Part shown: positions 34,301-42,958 of the stretch, piece by piece | Position numbering within the stretch: the first letter of the stretch is position 1 | Layout: each line of letters starts with the position of its first letter | Assembly: GCA_964370295.1 (NCBI GenBank) | Contig: CAYJIR010000006.1 | Location: 21,716-85,715, forward strand | Reading direction: 5' to 3' | From: JAAYCI01 sp964370295 | GTDB lineage: Bacteria; Bacillota; Clostridia; Oscillospirales; Ruminococcaceae | Length of the DNA: 64,000 nt | Program-made: the position numbers and the translations under genes | The notes under the pieces: generated by a model | The model's input: only the letters and a program-made list of their open reading frames with translations | Told to the model about the DNA's origin: nothing | Database searches by the model: none

Positions 34301-35276
34301 ATTGATGGTAGCGGCCTCTCCGCATATCAGCTCGCACGCCTCCACACGCAAAATAATGATGGCCGTTTGTGTGGCCTTGTTGCCCACTTTGGTAGCAGCC
34401 TCTTTTATTTTTGGGCCACGGGTGCTTTTGCTTACAGCGGTTACGGTTTTTGCCTGCGTGGTTTTCGAGGCTTTGTGGTGCAAATGGCGCAAACAACCCT
34501 CGCCTATCGGCGATTTTTCCGCCGTTGTCACCGGTTTGATTTTGGCATTTAATGTGCCGCCCTCACTTCCGCTTTGGATGGCTGTTGTGGGTGCCTTTGT
34601 GGCCATTGTGATTACAAAGCAATTGTTTGGCGGCCTTGGTTATAACTTTGCAAACCCTGCCCTTGTGGGTCGCACGGTGTTGCAATTGTCATTTACCGGT
34701 AACATGATTTCTTTTTCTTATCCACAAACCTATGGGGGTTTAGATGCCTTGGCCACGGCCACACCGCTGGGCGTGCCAGACCGCACAGCCTTGCCGATGA
34801 TAGATTTGCTTTTGGGCACCCACGGTGGTGTTTTGGGCGAAACCTGTGCCATCACCCTTATCTTGGGCGGTGTGTTCTTAATGGTTACCAAGGTGATTTC
34901 CCCCTCTATTCCATTGGCTTATTTAGGGGGCACTTTCCTGTTTCAATTCTTGATCTATTTGGCGCAAGGCCAAACCATGGCAGAGGCCGCCTCGCTTTCC
35001 TTCACACTGCTGTTTACGGGTGGTTTGCTTTTGGGAGCGTTTTTCATGGCCACGGATTATGTCACCAGCCCTTATACATTGGTAGGAAGGCTGATTTTCG
35101 GCCTGGGTCTTGCCGTGTTTACTGTTGCCATACGTTCATTCGCAACTATGAATGAGGGTGTATCCTTCTCACTTCTTCTAATGAGTTTACTGGTGCCCTA
35201 TATCAATACCCTCACCCGCCAGCGCCCGCTTGGGGTTCAAAAAGGCCGCTGGAAAAAAGAGAAGGAGGCGAATTAA
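34290..35276 (+). CDS. rnfD: Rnf complex subunit D
   Basis: Integral membrane subunit with covalently bound FMN, involved in ion translocation. 328 residues, about nine to ten membrane segments. SSHASTRKIMMAV near the start and GLDALATATPLGVPDR in the middle are family-typical; the Thr of the latter is the expected flavin attachment site. The start is GTG 34290, overlapping rnfC by 11 bases, with GGAGGTGG upstream. Confidence 0.95.
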   Translation: MENKLMVAASPHISSHASTRKIMMAVCVALLPTLVAASFIFGPRVLLLTAVTVFACVVFEALWCKWRKQPSPIGDFSAVVTGLILAFNVPPSLPLWMAVVGAFVAIVITKQLFGGLGYNFANPALVGRTVLQLSFTGNMISFSYPQTYGGLDALATATPLGVPDRTALPMIDLLLGTHGGVLGETCAITLILGGVFLMVTKVISPSIPLAYLGGTFLFQFLIYLAQGQTMAEAASLSFTLLFTGGLLLGAFFMATDYVTSPYTLVGRLIFGLGLAVFTVAIRSFATMNEGVSFSLLLMSLLVPYINTLTRQRPLGVQKGRWKKEKEAN

Positions 35277-35277
35277 G

Positions 35278-35850
35278 ATGCAGGCCAAAGAAAAAGAGAA
35301 CCGCGTTTGGAAACAAATGGTGGCCCCGATATTGGCGCTTTCTGTTATCTGCTGTGTGATGAGTTTTCTCTTGGCGATGACAAATTCTTTTACTGCCCCC
35401 ATGATAGAACAAAATATTTTGGAAACCGCTCAGGCAGCGCGTCAGTTGCTCTTGCCGGAGGCAGATGGGTTTGAAGAGATAATACTCACTGAAGAGGTGG
35501 ATGGTGTTACCGCTGCCTATCGGGCCACAAATGATGTTGGCTTTGTTGTGGAAACTACCGCGCCCGGATATGGCGGTGCGGTGCCTGCTATGGTTGCCTT
35601 TGCACCGGATGGCACAATATTGGGCGTCACCTTCTTGCAAAATAATGAAACACCGGGGCTTGGCAAAAAGCTGGAAACCGACCCAAGTTTTGCCGCCCAA
35701 TTTAATGGCCTGCCCGCACAGCCCCTTGCCTCGGAGGATGTGGATAAAATTGCAAGCAGCACCATCTCTACCGATGCAGCCATTGCCGATGTCAACGCAG
35801 CCATCACATTGTACAACGAGCAACTAAGTATGCAAGGAGGTGGCGCATAA
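35278..35850 (+). CDS. rnfG: Rnf complex subunit G
   Basis: Membrane-anchored subunit carrying a covalent FMN on the extracytoplasmic side. 190 residues: one N-terminal membrane helix, then an FMN-binding domain with TTAPGYGGAVPAMVAF and NNETPGLGKKL. The flavinylation motif, usually S(T)GAT, reads ASSTIS here. The acceptor Thr is kept but Gly and Ala are replaced by Ser, which is unusual. I start at ATG 35278 behind AAGGAGG; the longer frame overlaps rnfD deeply. Confidence 0.94.
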   Translation: MQAKEKENRVWKQMVAPILALSVICCVMSFLLAMTNSFTAPMIEQNILETAQAARQLLLPEADGFEEIILTEEVDGVTAAYRATNDVGFVVETTAPGYGGAVPAMVAFAPDGTILGVTFLQNNETPGLGKKLETDPSFAAQFNGLPAQPLASEDVDKIASSTISTDAAIADVNAAITLYNEQLSMQGGGA

Positions 35851-36537
35851 ATGAAAGAGAAACAACCAAAATCTTATCTTACGATTTTGACAAATGGCCT
35901 TTTAAAAGAAAATCCTGTGCTTCGATTGGTACTGGGATGTTGCCCGGTGCTTGCCGTTACCACTTCGGTTTTTAACGGGCTTGGCATGGGGGCTGCGGCC
36001 ACCTTTGTGCTTCTTTGTTCCAACATTGTTATCTCGTTGTTGCGCAAGGTGATTCCAAGTACTGTGCGTCTTCCATGCTTTATAGTGGTAATTGCCGGAT
36101 TTGTAACATTGGTGCAAATGATAGTGAGGGCTTATGTGCCGGCCTTAGATACTTCTTTGGGTGTGTTCTTGCCGCTTATCACGGTTAACTGTATCATTTT
36201 GGGGCGTGCCGAGATGTTTGCCTCTAAAAACAAGGTATTTGCTTCGGCTTTGGATGGCATTGGCATGGGAGTAGGTTTTACCTTGGCTCTTGTGTTGATG
36301 AGTGCCATGCGTGAGCTTATGGGCGCAGGTACTTTGCTTGGTTTCCAAATATTGCCAGAAAGTATTCAACCTCTTAGTATTATGATTTTGCCGCCGGGAG
36401 GATTCTTTGTTTTTGGCGTACTGATGGCTTTGGCCATTTTCGTAGAGAGAAAAATGGGGGCAAGCGTTCCCAAGAATGTGGGGTGTGCTGTGTGCCCCGC
36501 GGGTGACACATGCCCGGGAAAGGAGAGTGCTGAGTAA
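35851..36537 (+). CDS. rnfE: Rnf complex subunit E
   Basis: Integral membrane subunit paired with RnfA; together they hold an intramembrane iron-sulfur cluster in this family. 228 residues, six hydrophobic segments, with VLGCCPVLAVTTSVFNGLGM and LPLITVNCIILGRAEMFASK typical of the family. The C-terminal tail has extra cysteines (VGCAVCPAGDTC). It starts directly after rnfG with AGGAGG. Confidence 0.95.
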   Translation: MKEKQPKSYLTILTNGLLKENPVLRLVLGCCPVLAVTTSVFNGLGMGAAATFVLLCSNIVISLLRKVIPSTVRLPCFIVVIAGFVTLVQMIVRAYVPALDTSLGVFLPLITVNCIILGRAEMFASKNKVFASALDGIGMGVGFTLALVLMSAMRELMGAGTLLGFQILPESIQPLSIMILPPGGFFVFGVLMALAIFVERKMGASVPKNVGCAVCPAGDTCPGKESAE

Positions 36538-37166
36538 TGGGAATTCAATTGGCATTTATCTTTTTCTCCATGATCTTGGTAAACAACTATGTGTTGGTGC
36601 GGTTTTTAGGTATTTGTCCTTTCCTTGGGGTATCGGCCAAATTGCAATCTTCTGTGGGCATGAGCGTGGCCGTGACATTTGTAATGGTGTTAGCTACAGC
36701 GGCTACATGGCCCGTATACACCTATCTGCTTATCCCCTACGGTATTGAATACCTCAACAATATTTGCTTTATCCTCATCATTGCAACCTTGGTGCAATTG
36801 GTGGAAATCACTTTACGTCGCTTTGTTCCTCCCTTGTATCGATCATTGGGTGTTTATTTGCCCTTAATCACTACAAACTGTGCTATTTTAGGTCTTACAC
36901 TTTTGAATATCGAAACGGCCAGTATGGTGGATCCAAACGCACCTTACTACACCTTCCCGGAAGCTTTGGTATCGGCTGCAGGTGCCGGCGTGGGCTTTGG
37001 GCTCGCTATGGTATTATTCACCGGTGTGCGCAGCACATTAAAACGTGCAAAGCCACCAAAAAGTTTTGAAGGTTTGCCGCTTACCTTGGTTTCGGCAGCC
37101 ATTGTAAGCATGTCTTTTATGGGTTTTGGTGGCCTTTTAGAGGGGCTCTTTGGCATATCCGCATAG
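36537..37166 (+). CDS. rnfA: Rnf complex subunit A
   Basis: Homologue and partner of RnfE in the membrane. 209 residues, six hydrophobic segments; NNYVLVRFLGICPFLGVS and LPLITTNCAILGLTLLN carry the conserved cysteines. The ATG overlaps the rnfE stop by one base (TAATG). Confidence 0.95.
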   Translation: MGIQLAFIFFSMILVNNYVLVRFLGICPFLGVSAKLQSSVGMSVAVTFVMVLATAATWPVYTYLLIPYGIEYLNNICFILIIATLVQLVEITLRRFVPPLYRSLGVYLPLITTNCAILGLTLLNIETASMVDPNAPYYTFPEALVSAAGAGVGFGLAMVLFTGVRSTLKRAKPPKSFEGLPLTLVSAAIVSMSFMGFGGLLEGLFGISA

Positions 37167-37208
37167 CGCATTTGTTCTTTGCGGAGTAACAGAAAAGGAG
37201 AAATGACT

Positions 37209-38003
37209 ATGTCGGTGACGGCGGCTATTATTATTGTTACCTTAACCGGGGTGTGCGGTGCGGCCATTTTGGTGGTGGCTTCGCAGCTGATGAAGGTGGA
37301 AGTGGACGAGCGCATTAGCTTGGTGCAGGAGGCTTTGCCCGGTGCCAACTGTGGTGCTTGCGGATTTGCTGGTTGTGCAGATTATGCCACGGCTATTATA
37401 GAGTCTGATGCGGCCATCACACTGTGTATCCCTGGAGGGGCTTCGGTGGCCGAAGAAGTGGCCTCTATTATGGGGCAAGAGGCTGGAGATGTGGCACAGC
37501 GAAAAGCTGTGGTTGCCTGCCAGGGTACGGCAGAGCATCGCAGTGCAAAATATGAAAATTCCGGTATTGCCACTTGTACTGCTTGTGCCGGATTGTTTGG
37601 TGGCCCCACGGCCTGCCCTTATGGTTGCCTTGGTTATGGAGATTGTAAGGTGGTATGTAAATTTGATGCCATTGAAATTCAAAACGGTGTGGCTCGCATA
37701 AAAATGGAGCAATGCACCGGTTGCGGGGCCTGTATTGATGCCTGCCCGAAACAGATTATTTGGTTGCGAGAAGTAAGTGAAAAACCTGTGGTTTTATGTG
37801 GCAACCACCATCGGGGGGCCATGACCCGTAAAGAATGTAGCGCCGGTTGCATCGGTTGCATGAAGTGCCAAAAGGAATGTCCGGCCAAGGCCATCACGGT
37901 TACAGACAACGTGGCAAAAGTGGATGATGCCTTGTGCACAGGTTGCCGCATTTGCGTTAATATTTGCCCGGTTAAAGCCATTGCTGTGCCTAAAACCGTA
38001 TAA
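37209..38003 (+). CDS. rnfB: Rnf complex subunit B (ferredoxin-like, multi-cluster)
   Basis: Accepts electrons from reduced ferredoxin. 264 residues: an N-terminal membrane anchor, a four-Cys domain LPGANCGACGFAGCADYA, a second cysteine-rich segment (CTACAGLF to GYGDC), and three ferredoxin-type motifs, CTGCGACIDACP, CIGCMKCQKECP and CTGCRICVNICP. An ATG at 37203 is too close to the ribosome site AAAAGGAG; ATG 37209 is preferred. It ends the operon, a position typical of clostridial Rnf. Confidence 0.95.
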   Translation: MSVTAAIIIVTLTGVCGAAILVVASQLMKVEVDERISLVQEALPGANCGACGFAGCADYATAIIESDAAITLCIPGGASVAEEVASIMGQEAGDVAQRKAVVACQGTAEHRSAKYENSGIATCTACAGLFGGPTACPYGCLGYGDCKVVCKFDAIEIQNGVARIKMEQCTGCGACIDACPKQIIWLREVSEKPVVLCGNHHRGAMTRKECSAGCIGCMKCQKECPAKAITVTDNVAKVDDALCTGCRICVNICPVKAIAVPKTV

Positions 38004-38131
38004 ATTCTTAGCCGGTATGGTGATTAATAAATCAGGTTTGTAAGATACCTGGAAGGATTTCACAGTTTTTTCACATGGAAAATGGTAGAAGTGTACATTT
38101 GCTTGTGATAGAATAAAGAGGTTGTTAATGG

Positions 38132-38168
38132 TAAAGCATAGCTTCATTGCAATGAAGCTATGCTTTTT
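38132..38168 (+). terminator. Terminator of the rnf operon
   Basis: A perfect palindrome AAAGCATAGCTTCATTG and its complement (38133-38166) followed by T residues. Confidence 0.88.
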
Positions 38169-38215
38169 TGTGGATATTGCGAGATTTGCCCGCAAAGAGG
38201 CAGAGAGGGCTTTGT

Positions 38216-39093
38216 ATGCATCCTTTAATTGAGGTGAAAAATCTATATAAAATATACAACCCGGGGCCCAATGAGGTACGTGCACTGGACGGTATCAGCT
38301 TGCGTGTAAAAAAGGGTGAATTTTTGGCTGTGGTGGGGCATTCCGGAAGTGGAAAATCTACCCTGATGAATATGATAGGGTGCTTGGATGTGCCCACGGC
38401 GGGTTATTATTTTCTCAATGGAATACCGGTGAGCCAAATGAGAGATGATGAACTGAGTATTGTACGCAATGAGCAAATTGGGTTTATTTTTCAAAGCTTC
38501 AACTTGATTAAAAGCCTCAATGCGTATGAAAACGTAGAATTGCCATTGATATATCGTGGTTATCCTGCAAAAAAACGGAAAGAACTCACCTTGAAAGCAT
38601 TGGCACGTGTTGGTCTTATAGACCGGATGCGACATCGGCCAAACGAAATGAGTGGTGGCCAGCAACAGCGTGTGGCCGTAGCACGTGCCCTAGCGCCAAA
38701 CCCGCCACTGATTTTAGCAGATGAACCCACGGGAAACTTGGATTCTAAAAGTGGAAAATTGGTGTTTTCTATTATAGAACAATTGCACAAAGAGGGGCAT
38801 ACCATTGTACTGATCACACACGATGATGGCTTGGCACAAAGAGCCCCTAGGCGTGTGCATATCACAGATGGGCGTATCGATGCACAAAGTGANNNNNNNN
38901 NNNNNNNNNNNNNNNNNNNNNNNNNNNNNNNNNNNNNNNNNNNNNNNNNNNNNNNNNNNNNNNNNNNNNNNNNNNNNNNNNNNNNNNNNNNNAAAGAGCC
39001 CCTAGGCGTGTGCATATCACAGATGGGCGTATCGATGCACAAAGTGATTTGAGAACTGCACAAACAACAAACGGAGGGCCGGTTCATGTTTAA
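38216..39093 (+). CDS. ABC transporter ATPase (MacB/LolD type), interrupted by an assembly gap
   Basis: ATP-binding subunit of a MacAB/FtsX-type exporter. Visible motifs: Walker A GHSGSGKST, Q-loop FIFQSFNL, signature MSGGQQQRVAVARAL, Walker B LILADEPTGNLD, and the H-loop LITHDD. The reading frame meets 100 N at 38893-38992. The 55 bases before the gap (38838-38892) are identical to the 55 after it (38993-39047). Merging the copies restores one frame ending DGRIDAQSDLRTAQTTNGGPVHV with a stop at 39091-39093. That gives 240 residues, the normal length, and an eight-base overlap with the next gene. The gene is therefore probably intact in the organism. Confidence 0.9.
38893..38992. other. Scaffold gap of 100 N
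   Basis: Exactly 100 unknown bases, the conventional filler for a gap of unknown size. The flanks are an exact 55-base direct duplication, indicating two contigs that overlap and were not merged. Confidence 0.95.
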
Positions 39094-40723
39094 AAGAGAA
39101 AAAAAGCCGAAACCTTGGGAAGTGGAAGAAAACGAACCCATGCCCATACAGGATAGTATTCTGCAGGAAGAGCATGAAACAGACGGACAAGAGCCGGTGC
39201 AAACAACACCGCAAGAAATGGATTACGGAGATTTAATTAGCACGGCTTTGCAAAAACAAAAGAAAAAAAGAAACCCAAAAACTATTTTAATTCTTTGTAT
39301 TGCCGGTGGCATTGCGGTTTTGCTTTTGTTTCAAGTGATATGGAATTCTCTGCAAGGACCGCCACCCACCTATGCTGAAATAGAAGCGGTAAGCTTTGGA
39401 AGCATCACACAGACATTGTCCTCCAGTGGTCCTGTAAAAAGTGCTGACGTACAGACGGTTTTTTCAACAGCTTCTGCGCCTATTTCTGAATTAAATGTAA
39501 CTGTGGGCGAAATAATTTCCGCTGGAGAACGGCTGGTTTCTTTCGACACAGAGGAGCTGATGCGTAGCGTGGAAACGGCAGGAGCTTCGGTAAACCAAGT
39601 GGCATTACAACAACAGCAATCGGAACACACCAGTGCCGAGGCAGCGCAGACGGCGCAAGATTATCGCAATGGTGCCACCACCATGCGCCAACAACGTGAT
39701 GTTGCGAGTATCAATTTAACGAGAGAACAAGAAAATTTAGCGGCGGTTACGGCAACGGTGACCCCCACCTTAGCGGCCAAAAAAACGCAGCTAGACAGTT
39801 TACGCACACAACAAACTAGCCTGCTAACCAGCGATTCGGCGGCGGCCGTTGCCCTGCAACCGCAAATTGACGCTTTGGCCACAGAAGTATCTGCCCTAGA
39901 GGGCCAGCTTTCAGCAGCACAGGCTGCTGTTGCGGCAGCACAAAGCGATGTGGAATATCACAATAGTCTTGTTTCTCAGCTGGACAACGCAGCCGAGCAG
40001 GCCGAAAGTGGTGTTTTGGATTCTAATGCATTGGCGCAAATGCAAACCCAGATGGTAGCGCCGGAAAATTCCTTAGAAACAGCCAGAGAACAACTTACTG
40101 CCGCACAAGAGGGTATCACGGCACCTATCAGTGGCGTGGTTACCGAGGTGCAAGTATCCCAGGGAGGCATGGCGCAGCAGTACTCCCCCATTTGCGTTAT
40201 ACAAAGCTTGAGTGATGTGGTGGTACAACTTTCGCTATCGCACTACGATTTAGAGCAGGTGCGTGTGGGGCAAAGCGCCGTTATAACGCTTTCCGGCAAG
40301 GAGTATAACGGAACGGTTAGTAGCATAGACCAAATGGCCACAGAACAAACTTCGCAAAACGGAACAAGTAGTTTTGTGGGTGCCAAGGTGACCATTGAAA
40401 ATCCAGACGATAATATCACCCTGGGGTTAGATGCCACGGCTGAAATTTTGACGGGCGAAGTACATGATGTTCTTACCGTGCCCACCACGGCTATCAACAC
40501 GGATGTGGATGGCACCTATGTGATGTTGGCGGTAGATGATGTTGCTGTGCGTCGCAGTGTGGAAACAGGTCTCTCCAGCGACACAACAATCGAAGTGCTG
40601 AGCGGTCTTGCCGAGGGTGATATGGTTATTCTATCTTCGCAAGACATCACCGAGGGTAGTGCCGTCAGCAACGATCCGGCTTATAACACACAAACAGCCC
40701 TTTCACCTATGATGACGATGTAA
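39086..40723 (+). CDS. MacA-like periplasmic-adaptor-type efflux protein (HlyD/RND family)
   Basis: A 545-residue membrane-anchored adaptor. A polar N-terminus of about 65 residues is followed by one membrane helix (about 70-90) and a lipoyl/barrel-sandwich half (SFGSITQTLSSSGPVKSADV). A long coiled-coil hairpin (about 165-330) rich in Gln, Ala, Thr and Ser comes next, then the second lipoyl half GITAPISGVVTEVQVSQGG, a beta-barrel and a membrane-proximal domain. In Gram-positives such proteins work with a MacB-type ATPase/permease to export peptides or lipophilic compounds. The coiled coil is long. Its ATG overlaps the ATPase stop. Confidence 0.9.
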   Translation: MFKREKKPKPWEVEENEPMPIQDSILQEEHETDGQEPVQTTPQEMDYGDLISTALQKQKKKRNPKTILILCIAGGIAVLLLFQVIWNSLQGPPPTYAEIEAVSFGSITQTLSSSGPVKSADVQTVFSTASAPISELNVTVGEIISAGERLVSFDTEELMRSVETAGASVNQVALQQQQSEHTSAEAAQTAQDYRNGATTMRQQRDVASINLTREQENLAAVTATVTPTLAAKKTQLDSLRTQQTSLLTSDSAAAVALQPQIDALATEVSALEGQLSAAQAAVAAAQSDVEYHNSLVSQLDNAAEQAESGVLDSNALAQMQTQMVAPENSLETAREQLTAAQEGITAPISGVVTEVQVSQGGMAQQYSPICVIQSLSDVVVQLSLSHYDLEQVRVGQSAVITLSGKEYNGTVSSIDQMATEQTSQNGTSSFVGAKVTIENPDDNITLGLDATAEILTGEVHDVLTVPTTAINTDVDGTYVMLAVDDVAVRRSVETGLSSDTTIEVLSGLAEGDMVILSSQDITEGSAVSNDPAYNTQTALSPMMTM

Positions 40724-40761
40724 TAGCTCTTTTCTTGTAACCCAAGAGAACAGGAGACAGT

Positions 40762-41970
40762 ATGCGCCAAATTTTAGAATACGCCAAAATGGCGTTTCGC
40801 AATATTATCATCAATAAAATGCGCTCTGTTTTGACGATGCTTGGCATCATCATTGGCATTTCCTCGGTGATTATCGTGTTGGGTGTAGGCATGGGCGGCC
40901 AAGCGCAAATTACAAACGAGCTGAACAGCATAGCAAACGGTGCCATTTATGTTTTTACCGATGGGAATAACCTTTCGGATAACGACTACATTACCGATGC
41001 GGATCTTACCGCCATTGAGAATTTAGACACTGTAAGCGCTGTTACAATGTCAAGTGGCGCCAGCGGCTCGGTTATGGGGTCACGCAATGAAGAAGTTGCG
41101 GCCAGTATCAGCGCCGGAAATGGTGCTATGAACGAGGTTATCCCCTCCACACTGGTGTATGGACGCACTTGGGATGAAGCCGATTTCAGCTCGGCCAGGC
41201 ATGTTATTACAATTGACTCTTTGGGTGCCAAAGAGCTTTTCGGGTCCGACAATGTTGTAGGGCTTGATGTGCAATTGACGGTGCAAGGCCGCACCGGCGA
41301 TTTTACAATTATTGGTGTGGTGGAAAATACACAGCCAAGTATGGGTGACATAACGGCGCAAATCACCATGCCGTTGAGTACACTGCATAATTTTACGGGA
41401 TCCGATGATTTTGGCGAACCCTATTTTCAAATTGCCTACCTGCCACAATCCCCGGAGGTAAAAGACCGTTCTATCAGTGATGTAACTACACTTTTAGGCC
41501 AGCGTCATAACAATGCAGACAGGGAAGTCTATGAGGCCATGGATTTAAGTGCCTTTGCAGACCAATTTAACACCATTATCGGCATGTTTTCCACCATTAT
41601 TGCCGCCATAGCCGCCATCAGTCTTTTGGTGGGTGGTATTGGTGTTATGAATATCATGTTGGTAAGCGTAACCGAGCGCACACGTGAAATTGGAATTCGC
41701 AAGGCGCTGGGGGCAAAAACCGGCACTATTTTATTCCAGTTTCTTGTAGAGAGCGCAACATTAACCTTGTTGGGTGGGCTTATAGGCCTGGCCGTGGGTA
41801 TAGTGGGTGGCATACTCGTGGGTGACTTATTGGGGGTGGAGGCTGTTATCAGCCCCATTGTGGTCATTGGTGTGGTGTTGTTCTCCTCGGTGATTGGTAT
41901 CTTTTTTGGCATTTATCCGGCACAAAAGGCAGCAAAATTAAACCCCATCGAGGCATTGCGCAGCGAATAG
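40762..41970 (+). CDS. MacB-like FtsX-family ABC permease
   Basis: Permease of the tripartite exporter. 402 residues: an N-terminal membrane helix (KMRSVLTMLGIIIGISSVI), a large extracytoplasmic MacB-core domain (about 50-265), and three C-terminal membrane helices with VGGIGVMNIMLVSVTERTRE, IGIRKALGAK and a final AAKLNPIEALRSE, all characteristic of MacB/FtsX. Start at ATG 40762 with CAGGAGA. Third gene of the ATPase-adaptor-permease operon. Confidence 0.95.
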   Translation: MRQILEYAKMAFRNIIINKMRSVLTMLGIIIGISSVIIVLGVGMGGQAQITNELNSIANGAIYVFTDGNNLSDNDYITDADLTAIENLDTVSAVTMSSGASGSVMGSRNEEVAASISAGNGAMNEVIPSTLVYGRTWDEADFSSARHVITIDSLGAKELFGSDNVVGLDVQLTVQGRTGDFTIIGVVENTQPSMGDITAQITMPLSTLHNFTGSDDFGEPYFQIAYLPQSPEVKDRSISDVTTLLGQRHNNADREVYEAMDLSAFADQFNTIIGMFSTIIAAIAAISLLVGGIGVMNIMLVSVTERTREIGIRKALGAKTGTILFQFLVESATLTLLGGLIGLAVGIVGGILVGDLLGVEAVISPIVVIGVVLFSSVIGIFFGIYPAQKAAKLNPIEALRSE

Positions 41971-41989
41971 AAGAATTGTAATCCGTAGC

Positions 41990-42060
41990 TAATGCCCACT
42001 GAACAAATAAAAAAAGCCGCGACACAGAAGTTGTGTTGCGGACTTTTTCTCTTGCGGGGA
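41990..42060 (+). repeat. Partial repeat-element end fused to a terminator hairpin
   Basis: TAATGCCCACTGAACAAA (41990-42007) is identical to the left end of the elements at 51783 and 63739. It is followed by a hairpin AAAAAGCCGCGACACA/TGTGTTGCGGACTTTTT, which likely terminates the exporter operon. The right end of the element is not evident. Confidence 0.65.
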
Positions 42061-42199
42061 AAACCAAGCTATGTAGCATCAAGAGATACTCCCTAAAAGT
42101 TTAATTTGCACGTATAGGATCATAGGGGCAAATATAGCGCTCTTTAAAATAGAGAAAGATAGATGTGGCGAGCATTGTATCGTGAAGGTAGATTGGACA

Positions 42200-42958
42200 T
42201 TAAGCCGACCAGACAGTTAACATTTGCTGCATCCATGCGGCAACATCCATCCTGTATACATCATTGAGATGTTGATTTGTTAGTGTTTTTTCTATAGAAT
42301 CACAGGCAAGTATTTTTCCATCGTTTAAAAGCATGGCATGGCTACCGTAGCATTTGGCAAGACTTAAGTCATGCACTACAGACAAAACGGCACGATTTTT
42401 GTTTTGTAGCCAATGTTTGATAACATCAAACATTTGTTTTTGATAGATTAAATCTAAGTGGTTTGCCGGTTCGTCCAGCACCAAAATCTGTGGATTTTGT
42501 GCGAAAATTTGGGCTAGAAAACAACGTTGAAGTTCACCGCCGGACAAAGTAAGCGCAGAGCGGTTTCGCAAGGCAAGTAAACCGGTTTTGCGCAGAGCAT
42601 CTTCTACAAAAAAATCGTCTTCTTCGTTTTTTTTGGCAAAAAGACCTTGGCTGTATGCATAGCGACCAAGGCGCACCACTTCTTCTACGGAAAAAGAATA
42701 CTCTACATGATTTCGTTGCATCAAAACGCCAAGCGCGCGCGCACGCTGTTTGGGGTGTACATGGGCAAGATTTTTTCCATCAAAGCTAATGTGGCCCTCA
42801 TAGGAAATGTTTTGTGCAAGAGCACGAATTAATGTTGTTTTCCCGGCTCCGTTTGGGCCGGTTATCATCAGCCAATTTCCCTCTTGCAAGGTGAAGCTTA
42901 TATCGGATAAAAGAGGTTTTGTTCCCACTTGAACCGAAACATGTTCTGCTGTTAACAT
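42200..42958 (-). CDS. btuD: Cobalamin ABC transporter ATPase
   Basis: ATP-binding subunit of a FecCD/BtuCD-type importer. 252 residues with Walker A GPNGAGKTTLI, a signature LSGGELQRCFLAQI, Walker B ILVLDEPANHLD and H-loop SVVHDLSLA. It overlaps the permease gene by seven bases and has AAGGAGG before the ATG complementary to 42956-42958. The family also moves haem and siderophores. The cobalamin riboswitch heading this transcription unit makes a B12 substrate the best reading. Confidence 0.88.
   Translation of the reverse strand: MLTAEHVSVQVGTKPLLSDISFTLQEGNWLMITGPNGAGKTTLIRALAQNISYEGHISFDGKNLAHVHPKQRARALGVLMQRNHVEYSFSVEEVVRLGRYAYSQGLFAKKNEEDDFFVEDALRKTGLLALRNRSALTLSGGELQRCFLAQIFAQNPQILVLDEPANHLDLIYQKQMFDVIKHWLQNKNRAVLSVVHDLSLAKCYGSHAMLLNDGKILACDSIEKTLTNQHLNDVYRMDVAAWMQQMLTVWSA

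Noticed and set aside
38168..39052. Truncated or frameshifted ABC ATPase
   Set aside because: The 55-base duplication around the N run explains the break; merging gives an intact 240-residue frame with normal overlap to the next gene.
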